Shown here piece after piece: positions 25,952 through 35,201 of a stretch of DNA of 39,604 nt. The stretch is from the NCBI GenBank assembly GCA_019748155.1, contig JAIEPY010000113.1:1-39604 (forward strand). The letters are read 5' to 3'. Origin of the DNA: Burkholderiales bacterium. Lineage in GTDB: Bacteria > Pseudomonadota > Gammaproteobacteria > Burkholderiales > UBA11063. How positions within the stretch are numbered: position 1 is the stretch's first letter; each line of letters opens with the position of its first letter. The notes under the pieces are model-generated. The model ran no database searches. It worked only from the letters and a program-made list of their open reading frames with translations, and was not told the origin of the DNA. The position numbers and the translations under genes are program-made.

Positions 25952-28900
25952 ATGTCTAAGCAAACTTTATTGAATCTATACAGCTCAATGATTGCTTCGC
26001 GCGAATCAGATATTGTAGAATCAGAATTAGTCAACAGTGGCGAGGCTAATTTCTTGGCATCCAGTAAAGGACATGAGGGCAGCGTAATCGTAGCTCCTTT
26101 TTTACAGCCATCAGATTGGTTACATTGTCATTATCGCGATAAAGCGTTGATGATTGCGCGCGGCATTAGCAATAAAATGTTCTTCTTAAGCGCACTGGCT
26201 AAAGCTGAGTCTCATTCCGCTGGACGACAAATGGTTTCCCACATGAGCGCCCCAGAGTTAAACTTAATGAGTCTAGTTGGACCAGTTGGTAATAACGCCT
26301 TGCAAGCAGCTGGTGTTGCCATGGCAGTTAAAGATCAAGAAGATCACCCAATTGTGTATTGCTCAGTTGGTGATGGAACTTCACAACAAGGCGAAGTTTT
26401 AGAAGCAATTGCTGAAGCACATCGTAATAATTTACCTGTCTTATTTTTTATTCACAATAACAATCTGGCAATCTCGACCCGCACCGCTGGTAAAACGTTT
26501 TTCTCATTAGCTGATGGTTCTGTACCGCAAAGCTTTTATAATATTCCAATTAGCTATATTGATGGTAGTAAACCATTAGAGCAATATAGTGTCGTTGAAA
26601 ATATAATTGCAACAATGCGCCAAGATCGCAAACCTCAAATCATTGTTTTCAATGTTGAACGCTTAGATAATCACTCCAATGCCGATGACCAAAAACTCTA
26701 TCGCGATGATGCTGAATTAGATGCATCTTGGCTATCTGATCCACTAAAAACCAGCTATGACTATTTATTAAGCCAAGGTTTTAGCAGCTCAGAAATTGAA
26801 GCTATCAAACAGCAAACTATCGCAGAAGTTCGTGCCTCGGTTGATGAAGCCCGCGCGGGAGCTGAGCCTTTGGCTACTCACGCCGCAGAAGTTGAATTAC
26901 CTAAAGAATTACAAGCTACAGCAGCTGAATATCGTGGAGATTTTAATAGTGAAGAACGCATGACGATGCTGGAAGCTATGCGCCGCGTGTTCCACCACCA
27001 GCTAGCCAATAATCCCGATGTAATCATCATGGGTGAAGATGTCGAGGATGGCAAAGGTGATGTATTTGGAATCACCCGTGGCTTATCAACCCAATATCCG
27101 GGACGAGTATTAAATAGTGCACTAAGTGAATCAACAATTGCTGGTTTGGCAACTGGTTTATCTTTAACAGGCAAACATCCAGTAGCATTTATCCAATTTG
27201 CAGATTTTTTACCATTAGCCTACAATCAAATCTTCTCTGAAATGGCAACCATGTATTGGCGTACCAACGGTGGCTGGCAATGTCCGGTAATCGTTTTTGC
27301 CGCGTGTGGTGCATATCGTCCGGGACTTGGTCCATTTCACTCACAAACCAATGAAGCGACTTTTGCCCATATCCCTGGTTTAGATGTCTATATGCCGGCA
27401 AATGCAGCCGATGCAGCGGGGATGCTTAATGCAGCCTTTAAATCACGCCGTCCAAGCTTATTTTTATACCCTAAAAAATTATTGAACAATGGAAGTGTTG
27501 AAGATACCACTTCTTATGATGTAAGCAAACAGCTAGTACCTGTGGGTAAAGCACGGGTAGTTAAGGCTGGTGCAGATATCACTCTGGTTGGCTGGGGAAA
27601 TACTGTTTCATTGTGCCAGCAAGCAGCTGAGAGCTTAGAAACTATCGGAATAGCTGCAGAGGTGATCGATTTAAGAACTATCAAACCTTATGATGTAGCA
27701 ACTATCGTTAGTTCTGCAAATAAAACCCGCCATTTGGTAGTTGTCCATGAAGATAATCTAACCTGTGGATTGGGTGGTGATATTATGGCAAGCGTTGCTG
27801 AGTTAGCAACTAATCCAGTTAAAATGCGTAGAATTGCCCGGGCAGATACTTACACGCCGTGTAATTTTGCTAATCAGCTGGAAGTACTACCATCATTTGA
27901 AAAAATCCTGACAGCCTCATGTGATTTACTAAATCTAAATCTGGAATGGGAACAAGAATCACAACAAGACGCATCATTATTCACCGTAGATGTAATTGGT
28001 GCCAGTCCATCAGATGAAACGGTATTAATCAATGTTATTCACGTTAATGTCGGTGACGAAGTTGAATCAGGTCAGGTATTAGTGGATATTGAAGCTAGTA
28101 AATCTGCGGGTGAAATTTTGTCGCCATGTAATGGGATTGTTGAAGAAATTTGTGTTGAATTAGATGATAAAGCTATGGTTGGTAATCCATTGGTAAAAAT
28201 TCGTCTGCCACAAGGTGTAGTGAAAGCCGCGAGTAGCAAAACGCGTAAGCCGATTTTAAGCCGCAAAGAATCTACTACAGGTACTCAAACGAATTCTCCA
28301 GCAGCAATTACACTCGCAGGTAAAGTAGGTCTTAATACGCCACACTTCAAAGCTGGCTCACGAATAGTTAAAAATGAAGAAATTTTACCGCAATTCCCTG
28401 ATTTTACCAATGAGGATATTATCCAAAGAACTGGTATTCATCAACGCTGCTGGCTAAAAGATGGCGAAAGTGTGGTTGATCTGGCGGTTGAATCTAGCGT
28501 TGCCGCACTGAAAGCTCAGAATCTGAATCTCCGTGATATTGATTTGCTTATCTGCGCAACTTGTAGCCCCGAACAATATCAATCGCCATCATTATCGTGC
28601 TTGGTCTTGCATCGCCTAGGTCAAATCTTTGGCACTAGCAATATTCCGGCATATGACCTCAATGCAGCCTGCAGCGGTTATATCTATGCACTTCAAGCAG
28701 CACAGGATTATTTAATTGCTCGACCAAATGCACGGGTACTACTAGTAACCGCTGAAGCACTATCGCAAAGAATACGCTCGGATGATTTCGAAACTGCATT
28801 CTTATTTGCTGATGGAGCTAGTGCAACTATCTTATGTGGAAATAATCACATTGATGAATGCGTTGCCGAACTTAAGCAAATTTATTTAGGCTCAGATCCT

Positions 28901-29284
28901 GAAGATGGCTCTATTTTAAACATACCAACTCGTCTGCAGGAAGGAATTACCATGCAAGGTAAGAAACTCTTTAGCGTGGCGGTAAAAACCATGTCAATGG
29001 CAATTCATAAATGCTGCCAGTTAGCTAATGTGGAAGTTGCTACAATTAACTTAGCGGTACCACATCAGGCCAATCAACGAATTTTAAGTGCGGTAGAAAG
29101 CCGTTTGAAATTGCCTGCCGGAATTATGTTTAGCAATATTGCTAATTATGGCAATACTTCGTCATGCACAATTCCAATAGCACTAAGCGAAGCTCTTGCT
29201 GAACAAAAGCATCAGAAAAATATCGCATTATGTGCTTTTGGTGGTGGCTTTACCGCCGGAGCGGCGTTACTGACGCTTCGTTAA
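25952..29284 (+). CDS. fused 2-oxoacid dehydrogenase E1alpha-E1beta, lipoyl domain and ketoacyl-ACP synthase III
   Basis: A 1110-residue protein with four modules. Residues 1-about 320: E1alpha with YRDKALMIARG and the TPP/Mg motif GDGTSQQGE (from 140) to HNNN (168-171). About 335-660: E1beta, with MGEDVEDGKGDVFG and a transketolase C-terminal part ending near RADTYTPCNFANQLE. About 676-752: lipoyl domain with the attachment Lys717 in DIEASKSAG. About 795-1110: FabH-type KAS III with complete Cys907 (AACSGY), His1038 (PHQAN) and Asn1068 (NYGNTSS). No E2 catalytic core (no HHxxxDG) and no E3. I infer that a 2-oxo acid is decarboxylated, carried as an acyl-lipoyl and handed to the KAS III cysteine to prime a chain. 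ATG after AAGAGAG. Substrate unknown. Confidence 0.9.
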   Translation: MSKQTLLNLYSSMIASRESDIVESELVNSGEANFLASSKGHEGSVIVAPFLQPSDWLHCHYRDKALMIARGISNKMFFLSALAKAESHSAGRQMVSHMSAPELNLMSLVGPVGNNALQAAGVAMAVKDQEDHPIVYCSVGDGTSQQGEVLEAIAEAHRNNLPVLFFIHNNNLAISTRTAGKTFFSLADGSVPQSFYNIPISYIDGSKPLEQYSVVENIIATMRQDRKPQIIVFNVERLDNHSNADDQKLYRDDAELDASWLSDPLKTSYDYLLSQGFSSSEIEAIKQQTIAEVRASVDEARAGAEPLATHAAEVELPKELQATAAEYRGDFNSEERMTMLEAMRRVFHHQLANNPDVIIMGEDVEDGKGDVFGITRGLSTQYPGRVLNSALSESTIAGLATGLSLTGKHPVAFIQFADFLPLAYNQIFSEMATMYWRTNGGWQCPVIVFAACGAYRPGLGPFHSQTNEATFAHIPGLDVYMPANAADAAGMLNAAFKSRRPSLFLYPKKLLNNGSVEDTTSYDVSKQLVPVGKARVVKAGADITLVGWGNTVSLCQQAAESLETIGIAAEVIDLRTIKPYDVATIVSSANKTRHLVVVHEDNLTCGLGGDIMASVAELATNPVKMRRIARADTYTPCNFANQLEVLPSFEKILTASCDLLNLNLEWEQESQQDASLFTVDVIGASPSDETVLINVIHVNVGDEVESGQVLVDIEASKSAGEILSPCNGIVEEICVELDDKAMVGNPLVKIRLPQGVVKAASSKTRKPILSRKESTTGTQTNSPAAITLAGKVGLNTPHFKAGSRIVKNEEILPQFPDFTNEDIIQRTGIHQRCWLKDGESVVDLAVESSVAALKAQNLNLRDIDLLICATCSPEQYQSPSLSCLVLHRLGQIFGTSNIPAYDLNAACSGYIYALQAAQDYLIARPNARVLLVTAEALSQRIRSDDFETAFLFADGASATILCGNNHIDECVAELKQIYLGSDPEDGSILNIPTRLQEGITMQGKKLFSVAVKTMSMAIHKCCQLANVEVATINLAVPHQANQRILSAVESRLKLPAGIMFSNIANYGNTSSCTIPIALSEALAEQKHQKNIALCAFGGGFTAGAALLTLR

Positions 29285-29289
29285 GACAT

Positions 29290-29322
29290 AAAAACCACCT
29301 GTTAAAAAATAGGTGGTTTTTT
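29290..29322. terminator. bidirectional terminator between the fusion gene and ttcA
   Basis: AAAACCACCT / AGGTGGTTTT with a loop of about 10 bases. A T run follows on the plus strand and another on the minus strand, serving the two convergent genes. It begins 6 bases after the fusion stop codon. Confidence 0.87.
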
Positions 29323-29336
29323 AAATTTTATAATAG

Positions 29337-30194
29337 TCAGACTAAATTAATTACGGCAGACTCAGTAAAACTTTCGCGATCAAAGGCAATATCACCATCA
29401 GCATTAGCTTCACCAGTACTTTGTAGATTAACAAAATCAAACTGTTTAGTATCCATCAAATGTGAAGGAACTACATTTTGCATAGCTCTAAACATGGTTT
29501 GAATCCGCCCAGGATATTTTTTTGACCAATCATTAAGCATCTCTTTAATTACCTGACGCTGCAAATTAGGCTGAGAGCCACATAAATTACATGGAATAAT
29601 CGGGAAATTTTTAACTTCAGCGTACTTAATTAAATCTTTTTCCGCACAGTATGCAAGTGGACGAATTACAATATTATTGCCATCATCACTCACTAGTTTA
29701 GCTGGCATTCCTTTTAGCTTGCCACCATAAAACATATTTAGAAATAAAGTTTCTAAGATATCATCACGATGATGCCCTAAGGCAATTTTAGTTGCACCAA
29801 TTTCTTTGGCTACCCGATATAAAATTCCGCGACGGAGCCTCGAACATAAACCACAAGTGGTTTTACCCTCTTCAATCACCCGTTTTACCGTCGAATAAGT
29901 ATCTTCTTCGATGATTTTATACTCTACTTCCAGCGATTTTAGGTATTGTGGCAGAATATGTTTAGGAAAGCCAGGTTGTCCCTGATCGAGATTAATTGCT
30001 ACAATCTTAAAATTAATTGGAGCTGATTTTTGCAGCCCAAGAAGAATATCCAACATACTATAGCTATCTTTACCACCAGATAAACAGACCATAACCGTGT
30101 CGCCATCTTCTATCATATTATAATCGCTAATTGCCTTGCCTACGTTGGCACGCAGCCGTTTGTGCAATTTATTATTTTCGTATTCATAATCCAT
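29337..30194 (-). CDS. ttcA: tRNA 2-thiocytidine(32) synthetase TtcA
   Basis: Iron-sulfur enzyme that thiolates cytidine 32 in certain tRNAs. The PP-loop ATP site is SGGKDS at residues 39-44. The CxxC pair is Cys114/Cys117 ([12 protein letters not shown]), and Cys205 in PCNLCGS would be the third cluster ligand. ALGHHRDD follows the usual pattern. 285 residues, ATG start. It stands alone, convergent to the fusion gene and divergent from glnA. Confidence 0.94.
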   Translation of the reverse strand: MDYEYENNKLHKRLRANVGKAISDYNMIEDGDTVMVCLSGGKDSYSMLDILLGLQKSAPINFKIVAINLDQGQPGFPKHILPQYLKSLEVEYKIIEEDTYSTVKRVIEEGKTTCGLCSRLRRGILYRVAKEIGATKIALGHHRDDILETLFLNMFYGGKLKGMPAKLVSDDGNNIVIRPLAYCAEKDLIKYAEVKNFPIIPCNLCGSQPNLQRQVIKEMLNDWSKKYPGRIQTMFRAMQNVVPSHLMDTKQFDFVNLQSTGEANADGDIAFDRESFTESAVINLV

Positions 30195-30343
30195 AAATTA
30201 TCAACTTAAACCTGCTTAAATGTATGTAAAAAAATTAGTCCCAAATTATACATTAACTACAGCACCAGTAGGCAGAAAAAACTAAGCAATTCATAATAAT
30301 ATTTTTTTGCTGCAGAGCAGCATTTTGCGTTAAAATACCAACT

Positions 30344-30358
30344 TGGCAGCAAGCATGT
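30344..30358 (+). promoter_or_regulatory. weak sigma-54-like site upstream of glnA
   Basis: TGGCAGCAAGCATGT has the TGG and TG positions of a -24/-12 element at the right spacing but misses the C of the TGC box. It lies 30 bases before the glnA start. glnA is often nitrogen-controlled, but the match is poor. A short palindrome TGCTG/CAGCA is at 30308-30322. Confidence 0.22.
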
Positions 30359-30387
30359 TTCAATTACAATTTTAAGGGTAACCGAAT

Positions 30388-31800
30388 ATGAGCGGATTTC
30401 ACAAAGTAGAAAAATTAATTAAAGAACACGATATCAAATTTATCGACTTACGGTTCAGTGACACAATTGGTAAAGAACACCATGTTACAATTCCAGCTAA
30501 AGCAGTTAGTGAAGATCTGTTTAAAATCGGTCAACCTTTTGACGGTTCGTCAATTGAAGGCTGGAAAGGTATTGAATGCTCGGATATGTTGTTACGTCCA
30601 GATGCTTCCACTGTAAAATTTGATCCGTTCTTTGATGATGCAACTTTATTCATCACTTGTGACGTAGTTGAGCCAAGCACAATGGAATCATATCAGCGCT
30701 GTCCACGTGGAATCGCTAAAAAAGCAGAAAAATTCCTTAAAGACAGCGGCGTTGCTGACACTGCATATTTTGGTCCAGAGCCAGAATTCTTCATCTTTGA
30801 TTCAGTAACCTGGGGTGCGGACATGAGTGGTTGTCATTACAAAATTAATGCCGAAGAAGCCGTATGGAGCTCTGACAAAGAGTTTGAAGGTGGTAACACC
30901 GGACATCGCCCGGGTATTAAAGGCGGGTATTTCCCGCTACCTCCGATGGATTCACACCAAGACTTACGTTCCGCAGCTTGCTTAGCACTTGAAGAATTAG
31001 GTATCCCGGTTGAAGTACATCACCATGAAGTTGCAACTGCCGGACAGTGCGAAATTGGTACTAAGTTCAGCAGTTTAGTAGAACGCGCTGATTGGTCGCA
31101 AATCTTCAAATATGTAATGCGTAATACAGCACACCGCTATGGTAAAACCGTAACATTTATGCCTAAACCGATTGTTGGCGATAACGGCTCAGGGATGCAT
31201 GTTCACCAGTCAATCTGGAAAGACGGTAAAAATTTATTTGCGGGTAAAGAATATGCTAATCTATCTGAGACAGCATTACACTATATTGGTGGGATCATCA
31301 AGCACTCAAAAGCATTGAATGCGATTACTAACCCAACGACTAATTCATACAAACGCTTGGTTCCTGGTTTTGAAGCTCCGGTAATTATGACTTATTCTGG
31401 TCGCAACCGTTCTGCATCAATCCGGATTCCATTTACAAGCTCAGAAAAAGCGCGTCGGATTGAAACGCGTTTTCCAGATCCAATGGCTAATCCATATTTA
31501 GCATTTAGCGCTTTACTAATGGCTGGTATTGATGGAATTATTAACAAAATTGACCCAGGTAAAGCAATGGACATGAATTTGTACGATTTACCAGAAAGCA
31601 AATTAGCAAAAATCCCTCAAGTTTGCTCAAGTTTAGAAATGGCACTTGAGAACTTAAACAAAGATCGCGCATTTTTAACTCGTGGTGGAGTCTTCACTGA
31701 CGACTGGATTGATAGCTATATTGAACTTAAAATGCATGAAGTAAATAAATATCGAATGACTACCCATCCGGTTGAAATGCAAATGTATTACAGCCTGTAA
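30388..31800 (+). CDS. glnA: glutamine synthetase, type I
   Basis: Makes glutamine from glutamate, ammonia and ATP as a cytoplasmic dodecamer. The beta-Grasp N-domain (FDGSSIEGW at about 51-59) precedes the catalytic domain with [12 protein letters not shown], the ATP site and metal ligands in [15 protein letters not shown], and [15 protein letters not shown] puts the adenylylation tyrosine at Tyr399, so activity is probably controlled by GlnE. 470 residues, standard for the beta subtype. The ribosome-binding site is AAGGGTA. Single gene with its own terminator; no ntrBC alongside. Confidence 0.97.
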   Translation: MSGFHKVEKLIKEHDIKFIDLRFSDTIGKEHHVTIPAKAVSEDLFKIGQPFDGSSIEGWKGIECSDMLLRPDASTVKFDPFFDDATLFITCDVVEPSTMESYQRCPRGIAKKAEKFLKDSGVADTAYFGPEPEFFIFDSVTWGADMSGCHYKINAEEAVWSSDKEFEGGNTGHRPGIKGGYFPLPPMDSHQDLRSAACLALEELGIPVEVHHHEVATAGQCEIGTKFSSLVERADWSQIFKYVMRNTAHRYGKTVTFMPKPIVGDNGSGMHVHQSIWKDGKNLFAGKEYANLSETALHYIGGIIKHSKALNAITNPTTNSYKRLVPGFEAPVIMTYSGRNRSASIRIPFTSSEKARRIETRFPDPMANPYLAFSALLMAGIDGIINKIDPGKAMDMNLYDLPESKLAKIPQVCSSLEMALENLNKDRAFLTRGGVFTDDWIDSYIELKMHEVNKYRMTTHPVEMQMYYSL

Positions 31801-31822
31801 GCATGATTCTGTAGTTATTTTT

Positions 31823-31853
31823 AGCCGTTATCATTACCGATAGCGGCTTTTTA
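31823..31853 (+). terminator. Rho-independent terminator after glnA
   Basis: AGCCGTTATC / GATAGCGGCT, ten pairs including one G-U, with a 6-base loop followed by TTTTTATT. It lies 22 bases after the glnA stop. Confidence 0.87.
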
Positions 31854-32071
31854 TTGAAAAGATAGATCAAAATATGCGAAAATCATGGGTTAACTACGCT
31901 CTGAAGTAAATCAGAGTACCCAATATATACAAAACACACCAGCAGATAATAACTATACTCAAATAACTCACTGAGACTAGATGCCGAAATAGTGTATTAA
32001 CAGAGACATACAGCATAGCTGAATTGAGTATTAAGCGTAAGAGTGTCACCGAATTATTACAAGTTTGATTT

Positions 32072-32908
32072 ATGAACCAATATACAAAAAAAACACTTAC
32101 CGGAATAATTCTGGGAATATTTAGCCTTTTTAATATCAGCAGCGTTTTTGCTGATGATAATACTGATGCCAGTGACCCGATTTCAGTTATAGCCAATAAA
32201 CCAGCGACTACAAGCAGCAATAGTAGCAATAACGACACTGATAACAACGAAAATATTAGCAATGGCAATAGCAAAAATACGCAACCAGCTACCACTACTA
32301 AGCAGTCACAAGATGCTATAAGCAATATGCTACTCCAATCAGTTAGCCTGATGGGGATTGCTTATAAATGGGGGGGTAATACACCGGATACCGGGATGGA
32401 TTGCAGTGGCTTTGTGCGTTATGTATTTAAAAAGTCGTTAGGAATCAATTTACCGCGTACAGCAGCAGAGATGGCTAAAGTAGGTAAGCGCGTAAATATC
32501 AATGAACTGCAACCAGGCGATTTAATTTTCTTTAAAACCATGGGTGGCAGTAGAATTTCGCACATCGGGATGTATCTGGGTAATAATAAATTTATTCAAT
32601 CACCACGTACAGGTGAAAATATTCAAATCACCGATCTCAGTGGCTACTGGGTTAAACATTATGTTGGCGCTAAGCGCGTAGTACAAGAAAACTCTGATGA
32701 TAGTGGTAACTCAACCTTAGAGAATTATCAAGACATACGAGATGAGGCATTACCAAGTGGTGGTAGCAGCAAAAAATCCGCACGCTCATATCGTCGTGGG
32801 CGCTCACGACACGGCACTCATAGCACTAGCAGAAAGACTACTAAAGTAAAATCAGCGAATAAATCTAACCACACTAGTAAATCCACTAAAAAGAAGAAAA
32901 AACATTAA
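32072..32908 (+). CDS. secreted NlpC/P60 cell-wall endopeptidase
   Basis: Probable peptidoglycan hydrolase. Signal peptide MNQYTKKTLTGIILGIFSLF... cleaved after SSVFA (residue 27). Residues 28-80 form a Ser/Asn/Asp/Thr-rich linker. The NlpC/P60 domain (about 84-205) has catalytic Cys111 (MDCSGF), His164 (SHIGMYLG) and the polar third residue at Gln176 (FIQSPRTG). The last 45 residues are extremely rich in Lys, Arg, Ser and Thr and end in a run of Lys, which could bind teichoic-acid-like or nucleic polyanions or the membrane surface. 278 residues. A 73-residue gene follows after 5 bases. Confidence 0.9.
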   Translation: MNQYTKKTLTGIILGIFSLFNISSVFADDNTDASDPISVIANKPATTSSNSSNNDTDNNENISNGNSKNTQPATTTKQSQDAISNMLLQSVSLMGIAYKWGGNTPDTGMDCSGFVRYVFKKSLGINLPRTAAEMAKVGKRVNINELQPGDLIFFKTMGGSRISHIGMYLGNNKFIQSPRTGENIQITDLSGYWVKHYVGAKRVVQENSDDSGNSTLENYQDIRDEALPSGGSSKKSARSYRRGRSRHGTHSTSRKTTKVKSANKSNHTSKSTKKKKKH

Positions 32909-32913
32909 GCACT

Positions 32914-33135
32914 ATGAAATTATATCTTCCAATCTGGCATCGTTCGAATGGGGAAATTGTTTCCTGTGCCGAAAAAGTCAAGGTTATGCGTGAAAATATT
33001 GAAGAACTACAACAAGTAATTCAGGATGCCTATGAAGATGCGCTATTAATGGATGTTGATTCAGCACAAATTAAATCTTTTTTGATCACAATGATTGAAA
33101 ATCTTGAAAACCCCTACAAGGACAGTAATGTTTAG
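32914..33135 (+). CDS. small protein of unknown function
   Basis: 73 residues, acidic and mostly helical in appearance, with no signal or membrane segment. It reads KLYLPIWHRSNGEIVSCAEK followed by a heptad-like Glu/Leu/Val-rich stretch and ends NPYKDSNV. I do not recognise a named family. It is probably real: it starts 5 bases after the NlpC/P60 gene and overlaps lolC by 8 bases, so it is sandwiched in one operon. Confidence 0.7.
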   Translation: MKLYLPIWHRSNGEIVSCAEKVKVMRENIEELQQVIQDAYEDALLMDVDSAQIKSFLITMIENLENPYKDSNV

Positions 33136-34375
33136 TAAATTTGAACTCATGGTTGGAATGCGTTATTTACGTGCCAAACAAAAAAATAGTTTCGTATCGT
33201 TTATTTCTCTAGTATCAATCATCGGTATTGCCCTAGGTGTAGCTGCATTGATTACAGTATTATCCGTAATGAATGGCTTTCAGCGCGAAATTCGTAGTAA
33301 GATTATTGGCGTTTCAGCACATATGCAAATTCTTTCAGCTGATAATTCAATTCCTAATTGGCAACAAATTGGCGAACTTAGTCTGCAAGATAAAAATGTC
33401 TTAGCTTATGCCCCGTATATTGACGGGCAAGGACTAATTTCATTTGATGGTAGCGTGGGAGGTGCATTAATCCGTGGAGTTGATGCTAATTATGAACCGA
33501 AAGTAGATGACATTGCCAAAAGCATTAGCGCAGGGAGTTTTAGCTCATTAGAATCAGGTGCTTTCAATACCGTGGTTGGTAAAGACTTGGCGCATCAACT
33601 GGGTGTTGGCATTGGTGATAAGATAACCATTATTACTCCAGATGGGCAGATTACTCCGGCTGGTATGGTGCCGCGGCTTAAACAATTTACTATCACCGGA
33701 ATCTTTGATAGTCATATGTCAGAATACGATAGTTCATTAGTTTATATTGGCTTAAAACAAGCACAGCTGCTCTTTAAAACGCCTGATAGTGTGACGGGAA
33801 TCAGACTAAAGGTCAACGACGTGATGCAAACTCAGAATATCAAGCAACAACTCTATGGAGTTTTGCCCGGTCAATACATCGTTCAGGACTGGATAGATCA
33901 GCATGCTAACTATTTCTCAGCGGTCGCGATGGAGAAAAAAATGATGTTCGTAATACTAACTTTGATTGTAGCAGTAGCTGCTTTTAATCTGGTATCAACA
34001 TTGGTAATGACGGTTAATGATAAAAAAAGTGATATCGCAATCTTACGCACGATGGGCGCATCGGAAAAAAATATTATGAAGATATTTATGCTGCAAGGAG
34101 GGATTTCCGGAATTATCGGCACACTTAGTGGCACAATCCTTGGAGTAATATTAGCACTTACGGTTGGTGATATCGTGCATGGAATTGAGTTAATTACTCA
34201 TACTAAACTAATTTCTGGAGCCGTATATTTTATTGATTATCTACCCTCACAAGTTAAATTTAGCGATGTCTTTACTATTTTTAGTGTTTCAATTTTATTA
34301 AGTGTGTTTGCAACGATCTATCCGAGTCGTTCAGCCGCTAAGATAAACCCAGCGGAGGCGTTACGTTATGAGTAA
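33128..34375 (+). CDS. lolC: lipoprotein-releasing ABC transporter permease, LolC/LolE family
   Basis: Inner-membrane permease that extracts mature lipoproteins and passes them to LolA. One N-terminal helix (SFISLVSIIGIALGVAALITVLSV) precedes a large periplasmic domain (about 50-265), then three further helices around GASEKNIMKIFMLQGG. 415 residues from the ATG at 33128, which has GGACAG before it; the longer frame from 33095 lies inside the upstream gene. Only one LolC/E-type gene is present beside lolD. So the transporter may use a homodimer (LolF-like), unless a second copy lies elsewhere. Confidence 0.9.
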   Translation: MFSKFELMVGMRYLRAKQKNSFVSFISLVSIIGIALGVAALITVLSVMNGFQREIRSKIIGVSAHMQILSADNSIPNWQQIGELSLQDKNVLAYAPYIDGQGLISFDGSVGGALIRGVDANYEPKVDDIAKSISAGSFSSLESGAFNTVVGKDLAHQLGVGIGDKITIITPDGQITPAGMVPRLKQFTITGIFDSHMSEYDSSLVYIGLKQAQLLFKTPDSVTGIRLKVNDVMQTQNIKQQLYGVLPGQYIVQDWIDQHANYFSAVAMEKKMMFVILTLIVAVAAFNLVSTLVMTVNDKKSDIAILRTMGASEKNIMKIFMLQGGISGIIGTLSGTILGVILALTVGDIVHGIELITHTKLISGAVYFIDYLPSQVKFSDVFTIFSVSILLSVFATIYPSRSAAKINPAEALRYE

Positions 34376-35054
34376 TATTTTGCTTAGTTGCCGTAATCTG
34401 GCGAAATCATTTAGTCAAATTGATGCTGCGCCGCTAGAAATCTTTAAAAATGTTAGTTTTGAAGTCAGCGATAGCGAAACTATCAGTATCGTGGGTAGTT
34501 CTGGGAGTGGTAAAACATCATTATTACAAATTCTGGCGGGCTTAGATAGTGCCAGTGACGGACGAGTGATTGTCTGTGATGAGGAATTAACTACGCTTAA
34601 TCAAAATCAACTTTGTGCCTTGCGCAATAAGCATCTGGGATTTATTTATCAGTTTCATCATTTATTACCTGAATTTACCGCATTAGAAAATACCATGATG
34701 CCATTAATTATTGGTGGAATGGAAAGCAAAGAAACGCGTGAATATGCTGAATATATTTTACAGCGAATTGGACTGGGCAAACGTCTGGAGCACTACCCTA
34801 ATCAACTCTCAGGTGGTGAACGTCAACGGGTGGCGATTGCCCGTGCAGTTGTCAACAAGCCTAAGATTGTCTTTGCTGATGAACCAACTGGTAATCTGGA
34901 TAATACCACCGCGCATCAGGTACTCGATATTTTCTTTGAACTGCAGCAGGAACTTAAAACCAGTCTTATCATCGTGACGCATGATCGCGAAATTGCGGCT
35001 AAAACGCAGAGGATTTATACGCTGCACAATGGAACTCTAACCGCAAATTTTTAA
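34368..35054 (+). CDS. lolD: lipoprotein-releasing ABC transporter ATPase LolD
   Basis: ATPase subunit of the Lol exporter. Walker A GSSGSGKTSL, Q-loop region FIYQFHHLLPEFTALENTMMP (the LolD/MacB-type loop that touches the permease coupling helix), signature LSGGERQR and Walker B VFADEPTGNLD. 228 residues. Starts inside the last codons of lolC (8-base overlap), so the two are made together. Confidence 0.95.
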   Translation: MSNILLSCRNLAKSFSQIDAAPLEIFKNVSFEVSDSETISIVGSSGSGKTSLLQILAGLDSASDGRVIVCDEELTTLNQNQLCALRNKHLGFIYQFHHLLPEFTALENTMMPLIIGGMESKETREYAEYILQRIGLGKRLEHYPNQLSGGERQRVAIARAVVNKPKIVFADEPTGNLDNTTAHQVLDIFFELQQELKTSLIIVTHDREIAAKTQRIYTLHNGTLTANF

Positions 35055-35055
35055 A

Positions 35056-35096
35056 AATAAGGTAACTGATTATTTTTAAATACAGTTAGCTTATTT
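35056..35096 (+). terminator. hairpin after lolD, possible terminator
   Basis: AATAAGGTAACTG pairs with CAGTTAGCTTATT (one mismatch) across a 15-base AT-rich loop, followed by TATTT. It starts just after the lolD stop codon. Confidence 0.5.
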
Positions 35097-35104
35097 ATTT
35101 CAAC

Positions 35105-35129
35105 ATTGCTAAAGCTAGGTTTTAGCAAT
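35105..35129. terminator. second hairpin in the lolD/transporter gap
   Basis: ATTGCTAAA / TTTAGCAAT, nine perfect pairs around a 7-base loop, between two convergent operons. It lacks a strong T run on either side, so it may be a weak terminator or an RNA 3' protector. Confidence 0.4.
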
Positions 35130-35201
35130 TTAGGCTTAATCTAAATAGTCATAAGCAATTGTTTATCAATATTTTCTTCACTACTTGACTGCAGAGCAAA
35201 A

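Noticed and set aside
31894-32325. 143-residue leucine-rich minus-strand frame
   Set aside because: It is antisense to the Ser/Asn/Asp-rich linker of the NlpC/P60 gene, and its hydrophobicity is a mirror of that low-complexity sequence. No ribosome-binding site or context.
11978-35201. ACTGCAGAGCAAAA present in two intergenic gaps (11978-11991 and 35188-35201), with a shorter form at 30310
   Set aside because: A few exact 14-base repeats are expected by chance in 40 kb, and the copies share no flanking structure.
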